64,000 nucleotides of DNA, from contig OY764545.1 of the NCBI GenBank assembly GCA_963668495.1, positions 1 to 64,000 on the forward strand, written 5' to 3'. The stretch's first letter is position 1. Every line of letters starts with the position of its first letter. This DNA is from Oleispirillum sp963668495 (GTDB lineage Bacteria > Pseudomonadota > Alphaproteobacteria > Rhodospirillales > Rhodospirillaceae). This document shows positions 42,582-51,483 of the stretch, piece by piece. The notes under the pieces are model-generated. The model was not told the DNA's origin and searched no databases. It saw only the letters and a list, made by a program, of their open reading frames with translations. Made by a program: the position numbers and the translations under genes.

Positions 42582-44153
42582 CGTAAAGTCCTGATTTCCG
42601 ATAAAATGAGCCCGCTTGCGGAACAAATTTTCAAAACACGCGGCCTTGAAGTTGACTTCAAACCGGGGATGAGCCCGGAAGAACTGATCGCCTGCATCGG
42701 CGAATATGATGGCCTTGCCATCCGGTCCAGCACAACCGTGACCCCAGAAGTCTTGGCTGCTGCCACCAACCTGAAAGTTATCGGTCGCGCCGGTATTGGT
42801 GTGGACAACGTGGATATTCCGGCAGCCACCGCTAAAGGCACCGTGGTCATGAATACCCCGTTTGGTAACTCCATCACCACTGCTGAACACGCCATTTCCA
42901 TGATGATGGCTTTGGCCCGCCAAATCCCGCAGGCTTCCGCATCCACACATGCCGGTAAGTGGGAAAAATCCGGCTTCATGGGCGTCGAACTGTTCGGCAA
43001 GACCCTTGGCGTTATCGGCTGTGGCAATATCGGTAGCTGCGTCATCGAACGCGCCATCGGCCTGAAAATGCGCGTGATTGGCTTTGACCCCTACCTGACC
43101 CCGGACCGCGCCAAAGATTTGGGCATCGAGAAAGTCGAACTGGACGAACTGTTCCAACGTTCCGACTTCATCACTCTGCACACACCGCTGACCGACGGCA
43201 CTCGTGGCATTATCGGCCCGAAATCTTTCCCGAAAATGAAAGATGGCGTGCGGATCATTAACTGCGCACGTGGCGGCCTAATTGATGAACCCGCCCTGAA
43301 AGAAGCCCTTGATTCCGGTAAGGTCGCAGGCGCAGCACTGGACGTTTTCGAAGTCGAACCTGCAAAAGAAAACGTACTGTTCGGTCACCCGAATGTGATC
43401 TGTACTCCGCACTTGGGCGCATCCACCACCGAGGCACAAGTCAACGTCGCGGTTCAGGTTGCTGAACAAATCTCTGACTACCTGCTGACTGGCGCAGTGA
43501 CCAACGCACTCAACATGCCGAGCGTATCTGCAGAAGATGCGCCGAAGCTGAAGCCGTTCATGAAGCTGGTGGAATACCTTGGTGGCTTTGCCGGGCAAAT
43601 CACCCGCACTGGCATCAAAGCCATTTCCATCGAATTTGAAGGCAATGTGTCCAAGCTGAACACCAAACCGCTAACCGCCATTGCCGTATCTGGCCTTTTG
43701 CGCCCGATGCTGGAAGGCGTGAACATGGTGAGCGCACCAGCCGTTGCCAAAGAACGCGATATCAAGATCTCGGAAACCATTCGCGAGGATTGCGACGAAT
43801 ACTATTCCCTGATCAAGCTGACCGTAACCACCGAGACCCAAACCCGTACCGTTTCCGGCACCCTGTTTGCAGGAAAACCGCGTTTGGTTGAAGTCAACGG
43901 CATTCCGGTTGAAGCCGAATTCGGCACGCACATGGTGTATTTGGCAAACAAAGACAAACCGGGTTTGATCGGCAAGTTCAGCACGGCCTTGGGTGTGGCA
44001 GGCGTCAACATCGCAACCTTCCACCTTGGTCGCAAAGCAGACGGTGACGAAGCCGTGGCTCTGGCACAAATTGACCAAGCGCTGAGTGCGGACATGTTGG
44101 ATACTCTGCGCGCTCTGCCGAATGTGGTCCGGGTTGAAGCCCTAAACTTCTAA
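42582..44153 (+). CDS. serA: D-3-phosphoglycerate dehydrogenase, ACT-domain form
   Basis: It oxidises 3-phosphoglycerate in the first step of serine synthesis. Domains in the 523 residues: substrate-binding and NAD-binding lobes (about 1-310) with LKVIGRAGIGVDNVD, GVIGCGNIGSCV and CTPHLGASTTEAQVNVA; an intervening domain (about 315-450); and a C-terminal ACT domain (KPGLIGKFSTALGVAGVNIATFHLGR). The ATG at 42582 follows GAGGAG. It is second in the serC operon and ends at a strong terminator. Serine feedback through the ACT domain is family knowledge. Confidence 0.96.
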   Translation, partial: RKVLISDKMSPLAEQIFKTRGLEVDFKPGMSPEELIACIGEYDGLAIRSSTTVTPEVLAAATNLKVIGRAGIGVDNVDIPAATAKGTVVMNTPFGNSITTAEHAISMMMALARQIPQASASTHAGKWEKSGFMGVELFGKTLGVIGCGNIGSCVIERAIGLKMRVIGFDPYLTPDRAKDLGIEKVELDELFQRSDFITLHTPLTDGTRGIIGPKSFPKMKDGVRIINCARGGLIDEPALKEALDSGKVAGAALDVFEVEPAKENVLFGHPNVICTPHLGASTTEAQVNVAVQVAEQISDYLLTGAVTNALNMPSVSAEDAPKLKPFMKLVEYLGGFAGQITRTGIKAISIEFEGNVSKLNTKPLTAIAVSGLLRPMLEGVNMVSAPAVAKERDIKISETIREDCDEYYSLIKLTVTTETQTRTVSGTLFAGKPRLVEVNGIPVEAEFGTHMVYLANKDKPGLIGKFSTALGVAGVNIATFHLGRKADGDEAVALAQIDQALSADMLDTLRALPNVVRVEALNF

Positions 44154-44175
44154 AAAACATTACCAATCAATGCGT

Positions 44176-44205
44176 AAGGCCATGCTTAATGCATGGCCTT
44201 TTTTT
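44176..44205 (+). terminator. Terminator of serC-serA
   Basis: AAGGCCATGC and GCATGGCCTT form a ten-pair stem around TTAAT, followed by a run of T's. Confidence 0.92.
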
Positions 44206-44315
44206 GTGCCCACAGAATAAAAACACACCAATCAGAACCCATATCAACATTGAAACAACTCACTTTCGTGTCGATATACAGATACATACGCCCCTTCACG
44301 TTGATTGGAGCACAA

Positions 44316-46154
44316 ATGATGGTCATGCACGTTGAGCAATCAGCCTTCCACCGGAAAGCTCGTCTCACCACATTAACCGTGCTCATGATGGTGGCATCCC
44401 TGTTATTCAGTGGCTTGATCGGTAGCTCCGCCGCTGCCCATGAACTTCGAAAAAGCATTCTGGTTCTTCATGCTTATTCCACCGACTTTGCCTGGACCAA
44501 CAACAGCAACAACGGAATTCTGGATGTTCTTCACCGCGAGGCATCTGACTATCACATTCGCACAGAATTCATGGACACCAAGAATATCTATACGCCGGAA
44601 TACATAGCAAAACTGGTCGAGTTGTATTCCGGCAAGTACGCAATTGCACAACCAGATGGTATCATTGCAACCGACAACAACGCCATGACTTTTTTGGAGA
44701 CCTATGGACCTACGCTTTTTCCCAATGCGATTGCAGTCGCAACCGGGATCAACAATGCATCGCCGCCACCGGCCGGATCATTCATAAAAACCATTATCCC
44801 CGAACGGGTCAATCATGAAGCATCGCTCCGCAATGCTATTAAGTTAATGCCAAAAACCCGCAACATTTATGTCATCCCTGAGGCGACCCCCTCGGGTGAC
44901 GCAATTTTGGAAGAAGTCAAACTAGCGGCCGAAAACCTACAGGGATTGGTCAATATCACCCCGGTACAGGGCATGCCAATTGAGCAATTGGAACATTTTG
45001 CCGCCACACGACAGCATGGCGACATGCTATATATCCTGCCATTTCTGCGTTCTGCGGATGGGCATACATTTCGTGCCGGAGATGTTGAACAACGATTGGC
45101 TGAACTCAGTCCTGTGCCTGTTGTCGCCTCTTGGCGGTTTCAGATCGGTAACGGCGTCCTTGGCGGAAATACAGTTTCCGCCCGCAGCCTTGGACGCGAC
45201 GCGGTTTATGCCTTGTTGGGATTGCTACGAAGCGAGCCCGTTCCTGCCATGTATTCGAACTCGGCTTCCTATACAAATGTTTATGATTTCAACGTGATCA
45301 ATCGCTTTGGCATTAACCTGCGTGACCTGCCGCCGAAAACCGTTTTCCTCAATAAGCCCAAGAATTTTCTTGAACGCCATGAGGAAGCGATCGCTCCTGT
45401 CGCAACAGTTATCTTGATCTTATCCCTGACCACCTTGTTGCTATACCAAAACTTGCTCAAGCAACGGCAAATCAATATGGATAACCAAAAGATCATGTAT
45501 CTGGACAAAGAAGTCATCGAAACCCAGCGCGAATTGGTCACAACACTGGGTGAGGTTATCGAAGTCCGATCCCAAGAAACCGGAAATCATGTGAAAAGGG
45601 TCGCTAAACTTTCACGCATGCTGGGCGAAAAAGTCGGTCTCAGCGAACAGGAGTTGAATATTCTTGAAGCCGCATCCCCCCTTCACGATGTAGGGAAAAT
45701 TGGCATTCCGGAGAGCATATTGCACAAGCCAGGTGCCCTGACCGATGCAGAATTTGACATCATAAAAAGCCATACAGATATCGGCAGAGCAATTTTGGCG
45801 GGATCAAACCGCGAACTTCTGAAAGCATCGTGTAAGATTGCCCACGAACACCACGAACGATGGGACGGCAGCGGCTACCCCAGAGGATTGGCAGGTGAGG
45901 ACATTAGCCTGTTTGCACGAATTACAACGCTTGCTGATGTCTATGACGCTTTGATGTCTGACCGTTGCTATAAAAAGGCATGGTCAGAAGAAAAAACTTT
46001 GGACTACATCTACAATGAAAAGGGACGAACGTTCGATCCGATGCTGGTTACTCTTTTCCTAGCAAATGTAGAGGAAGCCCGGGCTATCCGCCGAAGTCTA
46101 CCTAATGATACGGATGAGGCTCGGCACCATCATTCCGCCCCAAAGCACGGATAA
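44316..46154 (+). CDS. Membrane HD-GYP phosphodiesterase with periplasmic binding-protein-like sensor
   Basis: The 612-residue protein has an N-terminal membrane or signal segment (LTTLTVLMMVASLLFSGLIG), a periplasmic domain of about 300 residues resembling the ABC_sub_bind type of ligand-binding fold (SILVLHAYSTDFAWTNN, DGIIATDNNAMTFLETYGPTLFP), and a second helix (APVATVILILSLTTLLLY). A coiled linker and a cytoplasmic HD-GYP domain follow. HD-GYP residues are intact: LHDVGKIGIP, HTDIG, HEHHERWDGSGYPRGL and DVYDAL. It should hydrolyse c-di-GMP in response to a periplasmic signal. The ATG at 44316 has GGAG upstream. It is convergent with the REC-HD-GYP gene. Confidence 0.9.
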   Translation: MMVMHVEQSAFHRKARLTTLTVLMMVASLLFSGLIGSSAAAHELRKSILVLHAYSTDFAWTNNSNNGILDVLHREASDYHIRTEFMDTKNIYTPEYIAKLVELYSGKYAIAQPDGIIATDNNAMTFLETYGPTLFPNAIAVATGINNASPPPAGSFIKTIIPERVNHEASLRNAIKLMPKTRNIYVIPEATPSGDAILEEVKLAAENLQGLVNITPVQGMPIEQLEHFAATRQHGDMLYILPFLRSADGHTFRAGDVEQRLAELSPVPVVASWRFQIGNGVLGGNTVSARSLGRDAVYALLGLLRSEPVPAMYSNSASYTNVYDFNVINRFGINLRDLPPKTVFLNKPKNFLERHEEAIAPVATVILILSLTTLLLYQNLLKQRQINMDNQKIMYLDKEVIETQRELVTTLGEVIEVRSQETGNHVKRVAKLSRMLGEKVGLSEQELNILEAASPLHDVGKIGIPESILHKPGALTDAEFDIIKSHTDIGRAILAGSNRELLKASCKIAHEHHERWDGSGYPRGLAGEDISLFARITTLADVYDALMSDRCYKKAWSEEKTLDYIYNEKGRTFDPMLVTLFLANVEEARAIRRSLPNDTDEARHHHSAPKHG

Positions 46155-46189
46155 CCACGAATTTCATAATACCTAAAACTGGTGGTGTC

Positions 46190-47281
46190 CTATTCGGAAT
46201 ACTCGCCGGATATTTCGACAAACTTCGGCTCTTGGGCAAGGAATGCATCAATAATCTCTGGATCAAAATGCTTCCCCTTGCCCTCCAATAGTATTTCTCT
46301 CGCCTCTTCATGCCTGATTGATTTTTTATAAACTCGTTTACAGCGTAACGCATCATACACATCTGCAACCGCCATTATTCGCGCACTCAACGGAATTTCC
46401 ACACCGGAAATACCCTGCGGATATCCACTGCCATCCCATTTCTCGTGATGGCCATAGGCAATTTCCTTAGCCACGGTGATCAAATCATTGTGCGCCCCGG
46501 AACGTTGCTCGGCTTTTTCCAATGCACGCACACCCAATATGGTATGTGTCTTCATAATTTCGAATTCTTCTTCCGTTAATTTACCGGGCTTTAGAAGGAT
46601 GCTGTCAACGATACCGACTTTCCCAATATCATGCAGTGGCGCAGCTTTGAAAAAAGCATCAATTTTCTTAGGGGTTAAATAATGTTTATATTTTGAAAGG
46701 ATCGACAGTTTTTCCGACAATAATTTCACATAGTATTGTGTACGTAGAATGTGGTCCCCGGTCTCCGGGTCGCGAGTTTCTGCCAAACTTGCCAAGGCAA
46801 ACACAACCGCATCCTGCATAAGGTCAAGTTCGTTTGAACGTTTGACAATTTCTTTTTCCAGATACCCTTTTTCATCCCTAAGAATATCTTTAGATCGTTT
46901 GTTCTGAATGTGTGTACGGACACGCGCACGAAGGAGAGGAATGCTTATCGGCTTATGGATGTAATCCACTGCACCAAGTTCAAACCCAAGTTTTTCATCC
47001 TCTGGGGAATCCTTGGCTGTCAGAAAAACAACGGGAATACCATTCATATCAGGGTCCGCTCCCATTTCCCGAATAACTTCGTAACCAGACATCTCTGGCA
47101 TCACAACATCCAACAGGACCAAATCCACATCAAAGCGCCGTAAAATATCAAGGGCAATATTCCCTGATTTTGCTGCACGCACCGTATAATCATCAGACAG
47201 CCCCTGAGCCATAAATGTCAGATTATCAACACAGTCATCGACGATCAGGACTGTGCCGTCATTTAAACCCGTAAGTGTCAT
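46190..47281 (-). CDS. RpfG-type response regulator with HD-GYP output
   Basis: The 363-residue protein has a receiver (VLIVDDCVDN, phosphoacceptor LVLLDVVMPEMSG, LTAKD, HKP) followed by a helical linker and an HD-GYP domain (PLHDIGKVGIVDSILLKPG, THTILG, GHHEKWDGSGYPQGISG, DVYDAL). It is a phosphorylation-controlled c-di-GMP phosphodiesterase. The ATG at 47281 has GAGG nine bases upstream. It is divergent from the large hybrid kinase gene (110 bases apart), a likely partner, and convergent with another HD-GYP gene. Confidence 0.92.
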   Translation of the reverse strand: MTLTGLNDGTVLIVDDCVDNLTFMAQGLSDDYTVRAAKSGNIALDILRRFDVDLVLLDVVMPEMSGYEVIREMGADPDMNGIPVVFLTAKDSPEDEKLGFELGAVDYIHKPISIPLLRARVRTHIQNKRSKDILRDEKGYLEKEIVKRSNELDLMQDAVVFALASLAETRDPETGDHILRTQYYVKLLSEKLSILSKYKHYLTPKKIDAFFKAAPLHDIGKVGIVDSILLKPGKLTEEEFEIMKTHTILGVRALEKAEQRSGAHNDLITVAKEIAYGHHEKWDGSGYPQGISGVEIPLSARIMAVADVYDALRCKRVYKKSIRHEEAREILLEGKGKHFDPEIIDAFLAQEPKFVEISGEYSE

Positions 47282-47391
47282 GTATTTTTCCTCAAAAAAA
47301 ATACGCCATCCTCTAAGCAACTGCACAATCCATAACTAAGTATACATAAGAATGCTGACGCTTTTCTACCATGGATACGGTGAGGCATAAA

Positions 47392-50300
47392 ATGAGATCG
47401 CTGCGGGCTCTTTTTACTTTTTTATTCATTATAATGGGTTGTTGCTCGTTTGCCTTGCTGTATGTCACACAAACCGTGTCAGAACTCAGGGACATCGGCC
47501 AAAATCAGCAGGTCACATTTCATAAATTCTTTCAGCTATCACAAGAATTGAAGCAAAGCTCCGATCACTTAACCAAGTTTGCACGTGCATACGCCGTCAC
47601 AGGTGATGAAAAATGGGAAAAGCTCTTCAATGAAGTATTAGCCGTTCGCAATGGTGAGCTTCCGATTCCAGATGGGAACGCGTATGAATACTGGGATATG
47701 GCTGCTAACATTAATTATAAGCCCATTGAACACAAGGGCGCAAAAAGCAAACTCATTGATCGCATAAGAAACTCTGGAATAAGCCCATCTGAATTCATGG
47801 AACTTAAGAATGCACTTTCCTTGTCAAATAACCTTGTAAACATAGAGCGAAGAGCATTTCAAGCGATCAAGGGTTACAAGCCCACCAATGATGGGCAATA
47901 TATTCACACAGGCATTCCAGATTTGAATTATGCACAATCTTTGCTTTATGGCGATAAATACTTCAGTGAAAAAGCAGAAATTATGCGTGAAATTGGGTCT
48001 GCACACCAATCCATACTGCACCGCATAAATGACACCATCAAAACAACACAAATTGAGGAAGAAAAATATCAGGAGATATACACAACACTTGTTGCAATAC
48101 TATTTGCGTCAATTGTAATATCTTTTGCTCTATTATGGAATATATACATTAACCCGTTAAGCCAATTACTGCAGACGGTTGTCCATCAAGTAAAAATGCA
48201 TGACTATGACTTCACGATCTCGCAAAAGGCTCATGCAGAATTAAGAAGATTCATTGATAGCCTAAATGTTGTTTTCCACCATATTTCTGAACAATTACAT
48301 CGAAACACACTCATAAAAGATTTTAATATCGTTCTGCGTACTCAGCAAAGCACACACGCATTATGCTTGGAAGTGACTCAATTTCTGTTGCAGCATTTTC
48401 CAATCCATCAAGCGGGCATATCAATTTACCAAGAAGGCAAACTGCTTCGCATAGCTGGCGCGGGCTATGATGCCTCTGCGCCAAAGATCATCGACGACCT
48501 GAACTCAACCCAACTTAGTGTTTTACTATCAGGCAAACCGTATTCCATGAAAGGTCTTGAAGGAAAGTACTCAATACTGGTGAACGGCGGGAAACTATGG
48601 CTAAACGAACTGTATTACTTCCCATTGATCGTAAACAAACAAGCTGTCGCGCTGCTGGAAATTGGCTCTGCGTCTACACTCTCGGACGGCGACCTTCTCT
48701 GCCTTCATCAAATGCTTGACGACCTGTCGGTAAGCGTTCAACTCACTCAAAATATTGAGATACAACGCAAGGCAGAGCAAAGAATACTAGAGCAATCGCA
48801 GCTTAATCAGGAAATACTGAACGCAACACCAAACCCCATGTACTGCCTTTCCGACGCGGGTAAATATCTAACCGTTAATGCCAAGTTCTGTGACTTAACC
48901 GGAATAGACATGGAAGATATTATCGGCAAGTCACCTTCAGATATTTTCCAAGATCAACAAGCTTCACATATATTCGCGCAAATGCACCAGGAATTGAGCA
49001 AACAACAAGGATCACGAAATTACGAAGTTTGTGTATTGGATACACAAAGACATAACCGTGACATGCTTGTCTTCGAAGCATCATTCTGTAATTCGCAAGG
49101 GAAAGTATCAGGCATCGTCGGCATATTACTGGATCTAACGGAACGCAAGCAGATGGAAGCTGAGCTTCGCCAAGCAAAAGATACGGCAGATGCCATGAGC
49201 CATGCCAAAGGTGAGTTCTTGGCAAATATGAGCCATGAGATCAGAACGCCGATGAATGCAATCCTTGGCATGACACACCTGGCGATGAACACAGATCTTG
49301 ATCCTGCGCAACAAAAATACCTGACGCGAATTAATGAGTCTGCCAAAAATCTCCTGGGCATCATAAACGACATTCTTGATTTTTCAAAAATAGAAGCAGG
49401 TAAGCTTGACGTTGAACAGATTGATTTCATTCTTGATGACGTATTCGATAACGTTACCAACATTGTTTCGTTCAAAGCACACGAAAAAGGTCTCGAGTTT
49501 TTGCTCGACATTGACCCAGGTGTGCCTGTTGGACTTGTTGGCGACCCACTTCGACTTGGGCAGGTACTAGTTAATCTTTGCAGCAATGCAATCAAATTCA
49601 CCGAGCACGGGGAGATCGTTGTTACGGTGACCCCTGAAGAACAATCCGATCACGATGTCACCTTGAAATTCACGGTCAAAGACACCGGTATTGGCATCAA
49701 TCAAGAAAGAGTGGATGAACTGTTTACTGCATTTACTCAAGCCGATACCAGCACAACACGCCAATTTGGCGGAACGGGGTTGGGCCTAAGCATTAGCAAA
49801 CAGCTGGTCACTCTGATGGGCGGAGAAATCTCGGTTAAAAGTGCAATCGGCATTGGTTCAAGCTTTACATTTACCATTAAGTGCGGCCTTCAAGAATCTA
49901 AAATGCGTGACATTGCCAAACCAATACAAGGTCTGGCAGGTCGCTGCGCACTCATCGTTGATGACAATGATTCTGCACGCAGCATCCTCTTATCATTGCT
50001 CCAAGCTATGCAATTTCAGGCCCAAGCCGTTAGTAATGGCTTTGAAGCCCTCGACGAACTCAGACGCACCAACTATGACATGCTTTTTGTTGACTGGAAT
50101 ATGCCGGGCATGAATGGCCTTGAATTATTGCAAAAGGCCTCAAGTGAACTCACTATCAGGGACACTAAGACGTTCCTCGTAACTGCATACGGCAGAGAAA
50201 TCTCCATGTCTGAAGAGAATACCAGACTTGTCGATGCCCTTATCGTTAAGCCGGTCAATCCTTCTAACCTTCTTGATGCCATTATGAATAGCTTTGGCAT

Positions 50301-51357
50301 TGAACATATCAAAAAGAACACCCCCACCCATCAGCATCAAAAACCAACCTTTAAGGGACAGACACTTCTTCTTGTAGAAGACAATGAGGTCAACCAAGAA
50401 GTTGCTATTGGCCTGCTTGAAGGAACAAACCTTAATATCATCACTGCATCAAATGGGAAAATAGCTCTGCAAGAACTCAAAAATACTAAAGTCGACCTTA
50501 TCCTCATGGACATGCAGATGCCGGTCATGGACGGCGTAACCGCAACGAGAGAAATCAGAAGCCATAGTGAATGGAAGAAAATTCCAATTGTCGCAATGAC
50601 GGCTAACGCCATGCAAAACGCAATTGATGAATGCATCAGCGCCGGCATGAACGATCACATTGTAAAACCTATTGATGTCCAAACTCTCTATCAAACATTA
50701 ACAAAGTACCTGTCACCATCTGAGATGACGCCAAGACACTCAGACAATGAAAAAAAGCTCCCACAGAGAGAAAACGATCTGCCAAGCATTAACGGCATAA
50801 ATATAAGGCAAGCCGTATACAATACGGGCGGCAACAGGGACAGGTACTTAGGAATGCTGGAACGGTTTATAAAATCACAATTCAAGGAAATGGAGGTATT
50901 GAAACAAACTCTATCCGAACAGGACTGGGAAACAGCAGGACGGATTGCACACTCCCTCAAGGGGGCGTCAGCAAACCTCGGCATCACGCAACTTGCGCAA
51001 TTGGCAACAAAGATCGGGGGAAAAATTGATAAGAAATCAGACGACGTATCCAGTGAAATCTCAACATGCATAAATTGCCTCGAAGCACTGGACAAACAGT
51101 TGTCTGGATGGCTTGAGATACAAGACAACAAGCAAGAGACCTCCGAATTAACTCTTCCAGATTGCTATAAAGAGATAGTGGAACTCGTTGAACAATACGA
51201 TGTCACCGCAGCACCGCTTATTAAGGCAGCGAATACCCTGAGCATATGGACCGAGGAGCAAAAACAGGAACTCATTGACAAGATTGAGAATTTTGACTTC
51301 GAAGACGCAAAACAACTTCTATCAAGGCTACCTAAACCAAATAAATTTAAACACTGA
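47392..51357 (+). CDS. Hybrid sensor histidine kinase with GAF, PAS, two receivers and Hpt
   Basis: This is a 1321-residue inner-membrane phosphorelay kinase. Order: membrane helix near the N-terminus, periplasmic sensor (about 30-230), second helix (LVAILFASIVISFALLW), GAF-like domain, PAS domain, HisKA with phosphoacceptor H615 in FLANMSHEIRTPMN, and HATPase with DTGIGI and FGGTGLGLSI. Then receiver 1 (D901 in LFVDWNMPG), receiver 2 (D1040 in LILMDMQMPVMDG) and a C-terminal Hpt (H1187 in IAHSLKGASAN). All relay residues are present. The ATG at 47392 follows GAGG and is preferred to the in-frame ATG at 47371. The gene is visibly more A+T-rich than its flanks. It is divergent from the RpfG-type gene. 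Confidence 0.93.
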   Translation: MRSLRALFTFLFIIMGCCSFALLYVTQTVSELRDIGQNQQVTFHKFFQLSQELKQSSDHLTKFARAYAVTGDEKWEKLFNEVLAVRNGELPIPDGNAYEYWDMAANINYKPIEHKGAKSKLIDRIRNSGISPSEFMELKNALSLSNNLVNIERRAFQAIKGYKPTNDGQYIHTGIPDLNYAQSLLYGDKYFSEKAEIMREIGSAHQSILHRINDTIKTTQIEEEKYQEIYTTLVAILFASIVISFALLWNIYINPLSQLLQTVVHQVKMHDYDFTISQKAHAELRRFIDSLNVVFHHISEQLHRNTLIKDFNIVLRTQQSTHALCLEVTQFLLQHFPIHQAGISIYQEGKLLRIAGAGYDASAPKIIDDLNSTQLSVLLSGKPYSMKGLEGKYSILVNGGKLWLNELYYFPLIVNKQAVALLEIGSASTLSDGDLLCLHQMLDDLSVSVQLTQNIEIQRKAEQRILEQSQLNQEILNATPNPMYCLSDAGKYLTVNAKFCDLTGIDMEDIIGKSPSDIFQDQQASHIFAQMHQELSKQQGSRNYEVCVLDTQRHNRDMLVFEASFCNSQGKVSGIVGILLDLTERKQMEAELRQAKDTADAMSHAKGEFLANMSHEIRTPMNAILGMTHLAMNTDLDPAQQKYLTRINESAKNLLGIINDILDFSKIEAGKLDVEQIDFILDDVFDNVTNIVSFKAHEKGLEFLLDIDPGVPVGLVGDPLRLGQVLVNLCSNAIKFTEHGEIVVTVTPEEQSDHDVTLKFTVKDTGIGINQERVDELFTAFTQADTSTTRQFGGTGLGLSISKQLVTLMGGEISVKSAIGIGSSFTFTIKCGLQESKMRDIAKPIQGLAGRCALIVDDNDSARSILLSLLQAMQFQAQAVSNGFEALDELRRTNYDMLFVDWNMPGMNGLELLQKASSELTIRDTKTFLVTAYGREISMSEENTRLVDALIVKPVNPSNLLDAIMNSFGIEHIKKNTPTHQHQKPTFKGQTLLLVEDNEVNQEVAIGLLEGTNLNIITASNGKIALQELKNTKVDLILMDMQMPVMDGVTATREIRSHSEWKKIPIVAMTANAMQNAIDECISAGMNDHIVKPIDVQTLYQTLTKYLSPSEMTPRHSDNEKKLPQRENDLPSINGINIRQAVYNTGGNRDRYLGMLERFIKSQFKEMEVLKQTLSEQDWETAGRIAHSLKGASANLGITQLAQLATKIGGKIDKKSDDVSSEISTCINCLEALDKQLSGWLEIQDNKQETSELTLPDCYKEIVELVEQYDVTAAPLIKAANTLSIWTEEQKQELIDKIENFDFEDAKQLLSRLPKPNKFKH

Positions 51358-51445
51358 CTTTCGCAAAAATTGTCATCAGGCCTGCGGTTGACCTGAGTTT
51401 TTCGTCACTTAAAAACCGGACCGGATCGGGAGACGAAAAGGCAAA

Positions 51446-51470
51446 AGGCATCACCCAAAGGATGATGCCT
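51446..51470 (-). terminator. Terminator after TonB receptor remnant
   Basis: AGGCATCA (51446-51453) and TGATGCCT (51463-51470) form an eight-pair stem. The minus-strand tail TTTTGCCTTTT follows, just after the stop at 51484. Confidence 0.7.
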
Positions 51471-51483
51471 GAATGTAATTTAT

